Part shown: in pieces, positions 5,284 through 12,694 of the stretch
How the letters are laid out: every line of letters starts with the position of its first letter
Position numbering within the stretch: position 1 is the first letter of the stretch
DNA from: Methanodesulfokora sp964525965
GTDB lineage: Archaea > Korarchaeota > Korarchaeia > Korarchaeales > Korarchaeaceae
DNA length: 12,694 bases
Direction: 5' to 3'
NCBI GenBank assembly: GCA_964525965.1
Contig: CAZGKA010000073.1
Coordinates: forward strand, 1-12,694
Program-made: the position numbers and the translations under genes
Notes under the pieces: generated by a model
What the model was told of the DNA's origin: nothing
Database searches by the model: none
Seen by the model: only the letters and a program-made list of their open reading frames with translations

Positions 5284-6898
5284 GATAGTGCTGGAGGATC
5301 TCAGGGTGAGGTATCCCAGGGAGGAAGACTTTGCCGTGAGGGGAATCAGCCTGACCCTCGAGAAGGGGTTCATCTTGATCCTGGGAAGATCCGGATCCGG
5401 TAAATCCACTTTGGGCAAGGTGATCTCCGGGGTAATCCCGCACGTGGAGAGGGCGGATGTTGAGGGAAGGGTCGAGGTGTTCGGGATTGTTCCCTGGGAG
5501 GAGAGGCCTTCCGACCTCCCCCGAAAGGTGACCTACGTGCCCCAATCCCCGTACGACCAGGTCTTCTCGGACACCGTGATGGAGGAGGTGCTCTTTGTCT
5601 TGGAGAACTTGGGCATCGATGACTTGGATGTAGGGAGAAGATGCCTCAAGCTCGTGGGTCTCGACGGCATGGAGGACAGGAGATCTGATGAGCTCTCCGG
5701 AGGTCAGCTCCAGAAGCTGTCCATCGCTTGCGCCCTGGCGCTGGGATCCAGGGTGATAGTTCTCGACGAGCCGCTCGCCCACCTGGAGCCGAGGTCCTCC
5801 AGAGAGCTGATGAGGGTTCTGGTCAGGTTGAAATCCATGGGAAAGACTATCCTCCTGATAGAGCACAGGCTCAGGGACGTGCTCCCCTTCTGTGACCAGA
5901 TAGATGAAGTTGTTCTTCTCGACGAGGGAAGGGTGGTTGACGTTATTCCGGGCGGGGAACTTCACAAGAGAGCTGATATGTTATCCAACCTGGGCATAAG
6001 GCTTCCAGCGAACTTCAGAGCCTCTATTTACTTAAAACTAGATATGAGATCCCCACTAGATGTATCTCCTCTTGAGAAGGCTCTTCTCTCTACAAATCCA
6101 GTTCACAGAGATTGCTCCGCTGGCAAAACAGTCCTAGAGGTAGAGAACGTCTGGGCCTCCTACGGGGGCGGCTACGTCCTTAGGGACATCAGCCTGAGAC
6201 TGCGTCAGGGCAGGGTGTACGTCGTGATGGGGCCTAACGCCTCCGGGAAGACGACCCTGCTGAGGGTGATGACAGGCTTCCTGAAGCCCAAAAGAGGAAG
6301 AATAATTGCTATGGGCAGGACGATACGTTCCGTCAAGGATTCATCTGGGATAATGGGCTATGTTCCTCAGAACTCGGACCTCATACTCATGTTCGAGACC
6401 GTCAGAAGGGAGCTCGAGGAGAGGGCTGTGAGGAACGGGTATACCGGCAGCATAGAGGAGCTCGCGGACAGACTTCTGATCTCAAACCTGCTGGACAAAA
6501 ATCCCCATTCCCTGTCCAGGGGACAGAGGTTCAGGGTCGCTCTCGCCGCCTCGCTTGCCTTAAATCCGAAGATCCTCCTCCTAGACGAGCCGACGACGGG
6601 TCAAGACGAGGAGTGCATAGAGGCCTTGGGCAACGTGCTCAGGGAGTTCGTCTCGTCTGGAGGCACGGCGGTCGTCACCACGCACGACCCTGACTTCGCT
6701 CTCAGCTACGCTGATGACTGCATAGTGATAGAGAATGGAGAGGTACGTTCCCAGGGACCTCCAGGGGATGTTCTATCCGACGACAAGCTGGTGTCAGAGC
6801 TCAACCTGGCTAAACCGATGATACTCTCTACATGCCAGAAGCTGGGACTCCCCCCAATCACGGAGCTGGAGCTGTTCGGATCGGTGGTGCGGGGATGA
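5276..6898 (+). CDS. ECF transporter ATPase, two ABC domains fused (EcfA-EcfA')
   Basis: This 540-residue protein contains two complete ABC ATPase domains. Domain 1 has Walker A GRSGSGKST (37-45), Q-loop Gln90, signature LSGGQ (140-144), Walker B IVLDEP (161-166) and switch His197. Domain 2 has Walker A GPNASGKTT (319-327), Q-loop Gln365, signature LSRGQ (413-417), Walker B LLLDEP (434-439) and His470. All catalytic residues are present in both halves, so both sites should hydrolyse ATP. Separate EcfA1 and EcfA2 genes are common elsewhere; here they are joined by a linker at about 240-285, whose DNA is more AT-rich than its surroundings. The protein sits on the cytoplasmic face and powers transport through EcfT. 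Its ATG lies within the end of the S-component gene, preceded by GGGGGTGG. EcfT follows with a 4-base overlap. Confidence 0.93.
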   Translation: MSRIVLEDLRVRYPREEDFAVRGISLTLEKGFILILGRSGSGKSTLGKVISGVIPHVERADVEGRVEVFGIVPWEERPSDLPRKVTYVPQSPYDQVFSDTVMEEVLFVLENLGIDDLDVGRRCLKLVGLDGMEDRRSDELSGGQLQKLSIACALALGSRVIVLDEPLAHLEPRSSRELMRVLVRLKSMGKTILLIEHRLRDVLPFCDQIDEVVLLDEGRVVDVIPGGELHKRADMLSNLGIRLPANFRASIYLKLDMRSPLDVSPLEKALLSTNPVHRDCSAGKTVLEVENVWASYGGGYVLRDISLRLRQGRVYVVMGPNASGKTTLLRVMTGFLKPKRGRIIAMGRTIRSVKDSSGIMGYVPQNSDLILMFETVRRELEERAVRNGYTGSIEELADRLLISNLLDKNPHSLSRGQRFRVALAASLALNPKILLLDEPTTGQDEECIEALGNVLREFVSSGGTAVVTTHDPDFALSYADDCIVIENGEVRSQGPPGDVLSDDKLVSELNLAKPMILSTCQKLGLPPITELELFGSVVRG

Positions 6899-7719
6899 GG
6901 ATCCAGCTGAGCCCTGTAGCAAAACTTCTGATCCTGCTCTCCTTCAACGTGCTCGCTCTAACCTTCGACAAGCTGGAGAACCTGGTTCTGCTCGCGATCC
7001 TCGGATGCCTCGCATACGTGGCCGGCAGGCCAGCTGCCTCCAAGATCAAGATTACTGCTCTTGTGGTGTTGCCCCCTATGTGGGGGATAGTCCTGTCTCA
7101 GGCGCTTTTCTATCAGGCATGGCCGAGAACGGTCATACTAACCATAATACCTCCTGAAACTCCCATAATCGGATGGATGACCGGAGGAGTCTATCTATAC
7201 TACCAGGGGCTTGTGTACGGGATTCAGCAGTCTCTCCGGTTGGTGGCCGTGGTATTGGTCGGTCTAACGGTCTCTTGGACCACCGGCGAGGGAGCTCTCC
7301 TGAGAACCCTTAGAAGATCCTTGGGCAACTCGAAGCTGTCCATATCGGTGTCCATTGGCGTCAGGTTCCTCAGGACGATCACAGATGAGGTAAAGTCCGT
7401 GTACACAGTCTTCAGGCTCTCGGGGTTCAAGCTGACCAGGCCGGGGGACGTGGCGAGGTTCACCGTACCGCTGGTGGCTCAAGTCGTGAGGAGATCCTAC
7501 ATGATATCGCTCACGCTGTTCAGCAGGGGATTCAACCCCACGCGAAAGTCTAGGATGGGTGAGATGAGGCCATCAATGACGACCCTGCTGTCCCTCCTCT
7601 TCCTCCTCTTCTCCTTGGGATTGGCGCTGATCAAGGTGCTTACGGTGCTGTTTCTATTGGACGTGCTGTACGTGCCGACACTAAAGCAGATCTACTTCTG
7701 GGCACTGAACAACCTCTGA
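6895..7719 (+). CDS. ECF transporter transmembrane coupling protein EcfT (CbiQ-like)
   Basis: This 274-residue membrane protein of the CbiQ/EcfT family couples the ATPases to the S component. Hydrophobic helices lie near residues 8-24, 26-43, 53-76, 95-128 and 228-258. The cytoplasmic coupling region carries SVSIGVRFLRTITDEV, then FRLSGFK (first coupling motif, usually Ala-Arg-Gly) and LFSRGF (second motif, residues 209-213, close to the consensus X-Arg-Gly). The first motif is unusual: Leu-Ser-Gly replaces Ala/X-Arg-Gly. The ATG at 6895 overlaps the ATPase stop (ATGA) and has GGTGGTG (6883-6889) in front. An upstream in-frame ATG at 6832 would force a long overlap and add 21 non-hydrophobic residues, so it is rejected. 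The next gene begins only after a 118-base gap with its own promoter-like sequence. Confidence 0.88.
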   Translation: MRIQLSPVAKLLILLSFNVLALTFDKLENLVLLAILGCLAYVAGRPAASKIKITALVVLPPMWGIVLSQALFYQAWPRTVILTIIPPETPIIGWMTGGVYLYYQGLVYGIQQSLRLVAVVLVGLTVSWTTGEGALLRTLRRSLGNSKLSISVSIGVRFLRTITDEVKSVYTVFRLSGFKLTRPGDVARFTVPLVAQVVRRSYMISLTLFSRGFNPTRKSRMGEMRPSMTTLLSLLFLLFSLGLALIKVLTVLFLLDVLYVPTLKQIYFWALNNL

Positions 7720-7837
7720 GGTCCGCGGTCTGAAAACAAATGTGCTATATCACCTCCAAAATGCTAACCCTTTGCCCTGATTGTCATCAAAACTTAAATC
7801 TAATTATCTAAGTGTTATTTATCAGATAAAAGTGACA
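7720..7837 (+). promoter_or_regulatory. Promoter region of the chelatase genes with a 13-bp palindrome
   Basis: This gap is AT-rich at its right end and separates the transporter operon from cobN. TTTATC-A-GATAAA (7818-7830) is a perfect palindrome whose right edge is seven bases before the ATG at 7838. Another TTATC half-site lies at 7804-7808, 15 bases upstream of the second, with TATA-like AACTTAAAT and CTAATTAT stretches at 7791-7810. A regulator here would cover the start of transcription. No clear terminator for the upstream operon is seen, so read-through is possible. The operator role is inferred. Confidence 0.45.
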
Positions 7838-10800
7838 ATGCGGAGGAGCGTATGCCTCATCCTGGGCTACGGGGCCAAGGCAAAGCCGCTTCTCGAAAAG
7901 ATTCTGGAAGAGGAGGGGATAGAAGGAGTCATCCTCACGGACCAAAATTGTGAAAGGGGGCTTGAATCGATAAAGGAAGCCGAAGTAATTTTTCTATACG
8001 CACATGAGATCCCCACAGCGGTATCAGATCTGCTCAAGGAGGTGGACGCTCAGGTAATAGCCTCGGGAGGGTTGGAAGGCCTCAACAACGTCCCTCTGGA
8101 GGTCCTCGTGAGGGCCAAGTCCTACTACATTCTTGGAGGGGAGAAGAACCTCCGGAACCTCGTAAGGTATCTCGCCAACCTGGCGGGAGAGGACACGAGC
8201 TACGAGGAGCCGGAAGAGCTTCCGATGCAGGGGATATACCACCCGGAGTTCGGTCTCTTCGAGAGCCTGGACGATTATCTCAAGGTCTACACCAAGAGAC
8301 CCCTGGTGGGGTTGCTCTTCTGGAGGAGCTTCTGGCTCTACAAGGACTTCGGTCACATAGGCGGGATGATAAGGGCCTTGGAGGACGAGGGACTTGGGGT
8401 GATTCCCGTCTTCACCTATGGAAAGGATTCCGCCACCGGGCTGGGAGTGGAGAAGGATGAGGCCCTCGGGTTCTTCCTCAAAGACGGCAGGCCTGTTATA
8501 GAGGCGCTGGTCTCCCTGATCTCCTTTGGAGCGGTCGATTTGAGGAGGCTCTCGGAGTTAAAAGTCCCGGTCCTCTCCCCGATCAGATCCTACTATCAAT
8601 CCCTAGAGGATTGGGAGAGGAGCGAGCAGGGAGTCGACTACATGACGCAGGTCTACGGGGTCATAATTCCCGAGATAGCTGGAGCCATAGAACCGATCTT
8701 CTTCTCTGGAACAAGGAACGAGGACGGCTATCACACATCCCAACCCCACGAGGGACAGATGAGGTACATCGCTAGGAGGATCAGGAGATGGATCGAGCTG
8801 AGGAGGAAGCCGAAGGAGGAGGTCAAGATAGCGATAGTGCTGATAAACCCACCGTGCAAAGGGCTTGAGGCTAACGTTGCCGTTGGAATGGGTCTTGATG
8901 TCCCTGAAAGTATCGTGAGGTTGCTTCACAGGTTGAAGGAGGAGGGCTACTTCCTCGGAGAGGAGCTTCCGAGGAGTGGCGAGGAACTAGTGAAACTGAT
9001 CCTGGAGAGGAAGGCGCTGAGCGAGTTTAGATGGACCAGCGTCGAGGACATCGTGAACAGAGGAGGGGCTGTGGATTTCGTCGATCTTGAGGAGTACATG
9101 AGCTGGTTCCAGGAGCTTCCATCGGAGCTGAGGAGGAGGATAATCGAGGACTGGGGGAGACCGGACGAGGTGCTGGCCGGGAGGGTGGACAAGGTTCTGG
9201 TGGGGATGGTCCACAACGGGAGGTTCGTGGTACCCGGGATAACGTTCGGGAACGTGTTCATAACCCCACAGCCCAAGTTCGGATGCGCCGGAGCCAGATG
9301 CGACGGCAGGGTGTGCAGGATCCTTCACGATCCCACCATAGTCCCTCCACATCAGTGGTGGGCCGTCTACAGGTGGACCACGAGGAAGTTCAGGGCCGAC
9401 GTGGTGATCCACTTCGGAACCCACGGTTATCTGGAGTTCAGACCAGGGAAGGGGGTTGGGCTCTCCCCCTCGTGCGTGCCTCAGGCCTCCATAGACGACG
9501 TTCCTCACCTATACGTCTACGTCGTGTCGAACCCCATGGAGGGGGTCATAGCCAAGAGGAGGGGATATGCGACCCTGATAGACCACATCTATCCGCCGAT
9601 GGCCATGGCCGACGTGCTTGATGACGTGGACTCCCTCCTGAATCAGTACTCGAAGGCGAAGAGCTTGGGGGACGAGGCTAGGAGGAGGAAGATATACGAG
9701 CAGATCCTGGAGTGCGCTAGGAAGAACAGGATAAGGATCACAGATCCTGAGGACGAGAAAAGGACGATAGAGGAGATCCACAGGTTCACGGACCTCATGA
9801 GGGGATCTCAGATAAACATGGGCCTCCACGTGTTCGGCTACCCACCCGAGGACCCTCACAAGCTTGCTGAGTACGTGGCCACGGTCATGGCGTACGACTC
9901 GTACTCATCTCCATCGATCAGGAGGGTCATCTTGGAGGCCGCCGGCTTGGACTACGATGAGCTCAGACGTGATCCGACCGGAACGACCGGAGGTGTGGCT
10001 AACAGGGAGATACTTCGGGCAGCCCACGAGGCAGCCGTCATGGCGTTGGAGGAGATCATCCGCAGGGGTTTTGCTGTGTCCCGGGATGCTCTGAAGAGGG
10101 TGGAGCACAGACTCGGAACCGAGCTTAGGAACCCGGAGATGGTTATGAAGGTCCTTAACAAGGCCGCTGAGGTGGCTAAGAAGATAACAGAGTGCAGAAA
10201 GGAGATATCAGGTATGTTGGCGGGTCTCTCAGGAACCTACGTGGAGCCCGGTCAATCGGGAGCCATAACCAGGGGCAAGTTCGACATCCTCCCGACGGGC
10301 AGGAACTTCTATGCGGTCGATCCCAGAACGCTGCCCACCAAGGCGGCCTGGCAGGTGGGAGTTGAGACGGCGGAGAAGCTCCTGGAGAGCTATGTGGAGA
10401 AACATGGAAGGTATCCCGAGAGCGTGGGCCAGGTCCTCTGGAGCATAGACGGCTACAAGGCCGATGGTGAACAGATAGCTCAAATACTTCATCTTCTCGG
10501 AGTTAGACCCATCTGGAAGGGTGATTTCGTTGCTGGGCTGGAGGTCATACCGATCGAGGAGCTGAAGAGGCCGAGGATAGACGTTCTGGTGAGGATAAGC
10601 GGGATAGTGAGGGACACCCTCCCCAACTACATCTACCTGATAGACGAGGCTGTAGAGAAGGTCGTCACGAGGGATGAGCCCCCTGAGATGAACTACGTCA
10701 GGAAGCACTACGTGGAACACATCAAAAGGCTTGTTGAGCTTGGAAGAAGCTTCGATGAGGCGAGGAAGTTCGCCAGGTTCAGGGTCTTCAGCTCTCCTCC

Positions 10801-11641
10801 GGGTTCGTACGGTGCCGGGGTCAATCTAGCGGTCGAGTCATCCGGATGGAGGGACGACGATGACCTCGGCAAGGTCTGGGTTCAGTGGAGCGGCTACGCC
10901 TACAGCAGGGAGGAGTTCGGGGTGGAGGCACACGACTCCCTCGCTCTAAGTCTCAAGGAGGTGGACGTGATAAACAGGAACCACATAAGCGACGAGCACG
11001 ACCTGACGAACTGCTGCTGTTACTTCGCACATCACGGCGGGTTCAAGGCGGCTGTGGACGCCCTCACCGGAAAGAACGTCGATGTGGTTCAGGTGGACAC
11101 TAGGGACATAACGGACGCCAAGGTGGTGGACGTGAGGGATGAGCTCGAGAGGGTCGCTAGGACAAAGCTCCTCAACGACAGATGGATAGATGAGATGAAG
11201 AAACACGGCTACAGGGGAGCCAGCGAGTTCTCTAAGAAGATCCTCCATCTGTACGGATGGGAGGCGACGACGAAGCTTGTCGAGGACTGGATATTCGATG
11301 AGATAGCCGAGAAATATGCCCTTGACGAGGAGATGAGAAGATGGTTCGAGGAACACAACCCCTATGCCCTGGAGGAGATTGTGAGGAGGCTGATAGAGGC
11401 CTATGAGCGTGGTCTGTGGAAGACGAGCGAGGAGCTCATAGAGAAGCTGAGAGAAGTGTACTCTGAGTTGGAGGGCATCTTGGAGGAGGAGCTCGGTCAA
11501 GGAGACGTACAAGGGGGAACAATAGAGATCTACACATCCGAGGACGATGAGCACTGGAACGAGAGGATCAAGGAGGTCGAGAGGATGTGGGAAGTCCTGA
11601 AGACAAGGGAAAAGGAGCAGGTGATATCGGCGCGGGGTTGA
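7838..11641 (+). CDS. cobN: CobN-type cobaltochelatase large subunit (magnesium-chelatase H family)
   Basis: This 1267-residue protein is a complete member of the CobN/BchH family, which holds the tetrapyrrole ring and inserts the divalent metal. In aerobic-type cobalamin synthesis the substrate is hydrogenobyrinic acid a,c-diamide, with Co2+ and ATP. Diagnostic segments are FGNVFITPQPKFGCAGARCDG (split here as FGNVFITPQPK and CAGARCDG, Cys483 onward), HDPTIVPPHQWWAVYRW, HFGTHGYLEFRPGK (His525-His529), SNPMEGVIAKRRGYATLIDH, and near the C-terminus RVFSSPPGSYGAGV, WSGYAYSREEFG and a KHGYRGASEFSKK helix. Where bacterial CobN usually has a DSDDYYQ-like stretch before HGG, this protein has NCCCYFAHHGG (Cys1059-1061). 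The start is taken at the ATG at 7838. An in-frame TTG at 7781 would add 19 residues from within the AT-rich promoter. The ChlI-like gene follows after 4 bases. Metal and ring identity are inferred from the family. Confidence 0.92.
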   Translation: MRRSVCLILGYGAKAKPLLEKILEEEGIEGVILTDQNCERGLESIKEAEVIFLYAHEIPTAVSDLLKEVDAQVIASGGLEGLNNVPLEVLVRAKSYYILGGEKNLRNLVRYLANLAGEDTSYEEPEELPMQGIYHPEFGLFESLDDYLKVYTKRPLVGLLFWRSFWLYKDFGHIGGMIRALEDEGLGVIPVFTYGKDSATGLGVEKDEALGFFLKDGRPVIEALVSLISFGAVDLRRLSELKVPVLSPIRSYYQSLEDWERSEQGVDYMTQVYGVIIPEIAGAIEPIFFSGTRNEDGYHTSQPHEGQMRYIARRIRRWIELRRKPKEEVKIAIVLINPPCKGLEANVAVGMGLDVPESIVRLLHRLKEEGYFLGEELPRSGEELVKLILERKALSEFRWTSVEDIVNRGGAVDFVDLEEYMSWFQELPSELRRRIIEDWGRPDEVLAGRVDKVLVGMVHNGRFVVPGITFGNVFITPQPKFGCAGARCDGRVCRILHDPTIVPPHQWWAVYRWTTRKFRADVVIHFGTHGYLEFRPGKGVGLSPSCVPQASIDDVPHLYVYVVSNPMEGVIAKRRGYATLIDHIYPPMAMADVLDDVDSLLNQYSKAKSLGDEARRRKIYEQILECARKNRIRITDPEDEKRTIEEIHRFTDLMRGSQINMGLHVFGYPPEDPHKLAEYVATVMAYDSYSSPSIRRVILEAAGLDYDELRRDPTGTTGGVANREILRAAHEAAVMALEEIIRRGFAVSRDALKRVEHRLGTELRNPEMVMKVLNKAAEVAKKITECRKEISGMLAGLSGTYVEPGQSGAITRGKFDILPTGRNFYAVDPRTLPTKAAWQVGVETAEKLLESYVEKHGRYPESVGQVLWSIDGYKADGEQIAQILHLLGVRPIWKGDFVAGLEVIPIEELKRPRIDVLVRISGIVRDTLPNYIYLIDEAVEKVVTRDEPPEMNYVRKHYVEHIKRLVELGRSFDEARKFARFRVFSSPPGSYGAGVNLAVESSGWRDDDDLGKVWVQWSGYAYSREEFGVEAHDSLALSLKEVDVINRNHISDEHDLTNCCCYFAHHGGFKAAVDALTGKNVDVVQVDTRDITDAKVVDVRDELERVARTKLLNDRWIDEMKKHGYRGASEFSKKILHLYGWEATTKLVEDWIFDEIAEKYALDEEMRRWFEEHNPYALEEIVRRLIEAYERGLWKTSEELIEKLREVYSELEGILEEELGQGDVQGGTIEIYTSEDDEHWNERIKEVERMWEVLKTREKEQVISARG

Positions 11642-11645
11642 TCCC

Positions 11646-12694
11646 ATGGATTCCAGGGAGAAGCGTCTGGTCTTCCCGTTTTCAGCTGTCGTCGGACAGG
11701 ACAAGGCCAAGCTGGCTCTTCTCTGTGTGGCCGTCAATCCAATGATAGGAGGCGTTCTCCTCAAGGGGGACAAAGGTACCGGCAAATCCACACTGGTGAG
11801 GGCTCTGGCGAACGTGCTCCCGGAGATAGAGGTCGTGGATGGGTGCCCCTTCAACTGCAACCCGAGAAACCCGACTGAGATGTGTGACGAGTGTTACAAG
11901 AGATACAGCAGGGGAGAGGAGCTTCCCGTAGCCAGGAAGAGGATGAGGCTCGTCGACATGCCGCTGAGCGTCACGATAGACAGGCTGGTCGGGACCATAG
12001 ATGTGGAGCGGTTCATGAGGGAGGGAGTCAAGGCCCTCCAGCCCGGCATACTCGCCGAGGCCAACAGGGGCGTGCTTTACATAGATGAGGTCAACCTGCT
12101 GGACGATTACATAGCCGACTCCCTGCTGGACGCCGCCGCAATGGGATGGAACATAATAGAAAGGGAGGGAATATCCTTCAGGCACCCCTCCCGCTTCATA
12201 CTTGTGGGAAGTATGAACCCAGAGGAGGGAGAGCTCAGACCACAGATACTGGACAGGTTCGGGTTGTGTGTCGAGGTATCAGCTCCCATGAGTCCCGACG
12301 ACAGGATCGAGATAGTGAAGAGGGTAGAGGAGTTCCACAGGGACCCCCTGGCTTTCTACGAGAGATATAGAAGCAGAGAGGAGGAGCTCACAGAGAAAAT
12401 AGCTAAGGCAAGGGAGATACTTCCCAAAGTCGAGGTAAGTGAGGACCTCCTGAAGCTGCTGGCTGACACGATAATAAACCTCGGTATAAAGACCAACAGG
12501 GCTGAGATAGTCACCGTCAAGACGGCCAAGGCGATAGCGGCGCTGGACGGTAGGAGAAAGGTCAGCCTGGAGGATCTGGAGAGGGCTATGGAGCTATCGC
12601 TTCCACACAGACTCAGGGAGAAGCCGCTTCAGAGACCGCCGGAGCTCCCTCCAATGTCGAGACAACAACCTCACAATTCGAAGGAACACAACCG
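11646..12694 (+). CDS. ChlI/BchI-like AAA+ chelatase motor subunit, possibly ChlI-D fusion (3' truncated by window edge)
   Basis: The frame is open from the ATG at 11646 to the end of the window (about 349 residues) with no stop, so the gene continues. It is the AAA+ ATPase that drives metal insertion by the CobN/BchH subunit. Visible motifs are FPFSAVVGQD at the start, Walker A GDKGTGKST (41-49), Walker B VLYIDE (143-148), sensor 1 GSMNPEEGELRPQILDRFG (Asn191, arginine finger Arg204) and the helical lid ending in SLPHRLREKP. A four-Cys cluster, Cys67, Cys71, Cys80 and Cys83, follows Walker A. After the lid the chain becomes rich in Pro, Gln and Ser (PPELPPMSRQQPH), which looks like the linker to a D/VWA domain as in fused archaeal ChlID proteins. 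That part lies outside the window. GGTTGAT (11636-11642) is a plausible Shine-Dalgarno. It is clearly in an operon with cobN. Confidence 0.9.
   Translation, partial: MDSREKRLVFPFSAVVGQDKAKLALLCVAVNPMIGGVLLKGDKGTGKSTLVRALANVLPEIEVVDGCPFNCNPRNPTEMCDECYKRYSRGEELPVARKRMRLVDMPLSVTIDRLVGTIDVERFMREGVKALQPGILAEANRGVLYIDEVNLLDDYIADSLLDAAAMGWNIIEREGISFRHPSRFILVGSMNPEEGELRPQILDRFGLCVEVSAPMSPDDRIEIVKRVEEFHRDPLAFYERYRSREEELTEKIAKAREILPKVEVSEDLLKLLADTIINLGIKTNRAEIVTVKTAKAIAALDGRRKVSLEDLERAMELSLPHRLREKPLQRPPELPPMSRQQPHNSKEHN

Noticed and set aside
5084..5965. 293-codon open frame on the minus strand
   Set aside because: It runs antisense through the S-component and ATPase genes, is low-complexity and rich in His, Arg and Gln, and shows no domain. 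It is a shadow of strongly biased codons on the plus strand.
6832..6894. Upstream in-frame ATG for EcfT
   Set aside because: It would overlap the ATPase gene by 67 bases and add residues with no family match. The ATG at 6895 has a good Shine-Dalgarno and the common ATGA overlap.
7781..7837. Upstream TTG start for CobN
   Set aside because: The added 19 residues come from AT-rich promoter-like DNA with a palindrome. The ATG at 7838 gives the normal family N-terminus.
10946..11860. 304-codon open frame on the minus strand
   Set aside because: Antisense to the C-terminus of CobN and the start of the ChlI-like gene, both of which have clear family motifs. No recognisable product.

Overview
The window looks like a chromosomal piece of a thermophilic archaeon, probably of the TACK group (Korarchaeota/Thermoproteota-like). 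The reasons are an ArsA/Get3-type ATPase, an archaeal HEPN/MNT pair, arginine written almost only as AGG/AGA, many ATA isoleucines, GGTGAT-type Shine-Dalgarno sites, AT-rich TATA-like promoter stretches, and a class III-like signal anchor. No rRNA or tRNA is present, so the phylum cannot be fixed.

Layout. (1) Positions 1-558, plus strand: the C-terminal part of an ArsA/Get3-family ATPase, cut by the left edge. (2) Positions 685-1393, minus strand: an overlapping HEPN and MNT (minimal nucleotidyltransferase) pair of the HepT/MntA toxin-antitoxin type, with a palindrome over its presumed promoter. (3) About 1394-2036: no convincing gene, but several inverted repeats, the best being 10-bp arms with a 16-base spacer directly before the next gene. 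(4) Positions 2037-7719, plus strand: a tight four-gene operon. It encodes an anchored extracellular beta-propeller, a membrane protein with a large ectodomain that looks like an ECF S component, a fused double ATPase (EcfA-EcfA'), and EcfT. (5) Positions 7838-12694, plus strand: a complete CobN-type cobaltochelatase large subunit, then the AAA+ ChlI/BchI-like motor subunit, cut by the right edge in what looks like a linker to a possible D/VWA part.

How it fits together. Regions 4 and 5 together look like a cobalt or corrinoid acquisition-and-insertion island. A surface propeller and ectodomain would capture a ligand, the ECF module would import it using ATP, and the CobN plus ChlI/D-type chelatase would insert the metal into a corrin-type macrocycle. 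The putative S component shows none of the CbiM/NikM hallmarks (no N-terminal Met-His-Ile metal-ligand start), so the transported ligand is not settled. It could be Co2+ or Ni2+, a corrinoid, a metallophore, or something unrelated. The propeller plus S-with-ectodomain arrangement is the part most likely to be undescribed.
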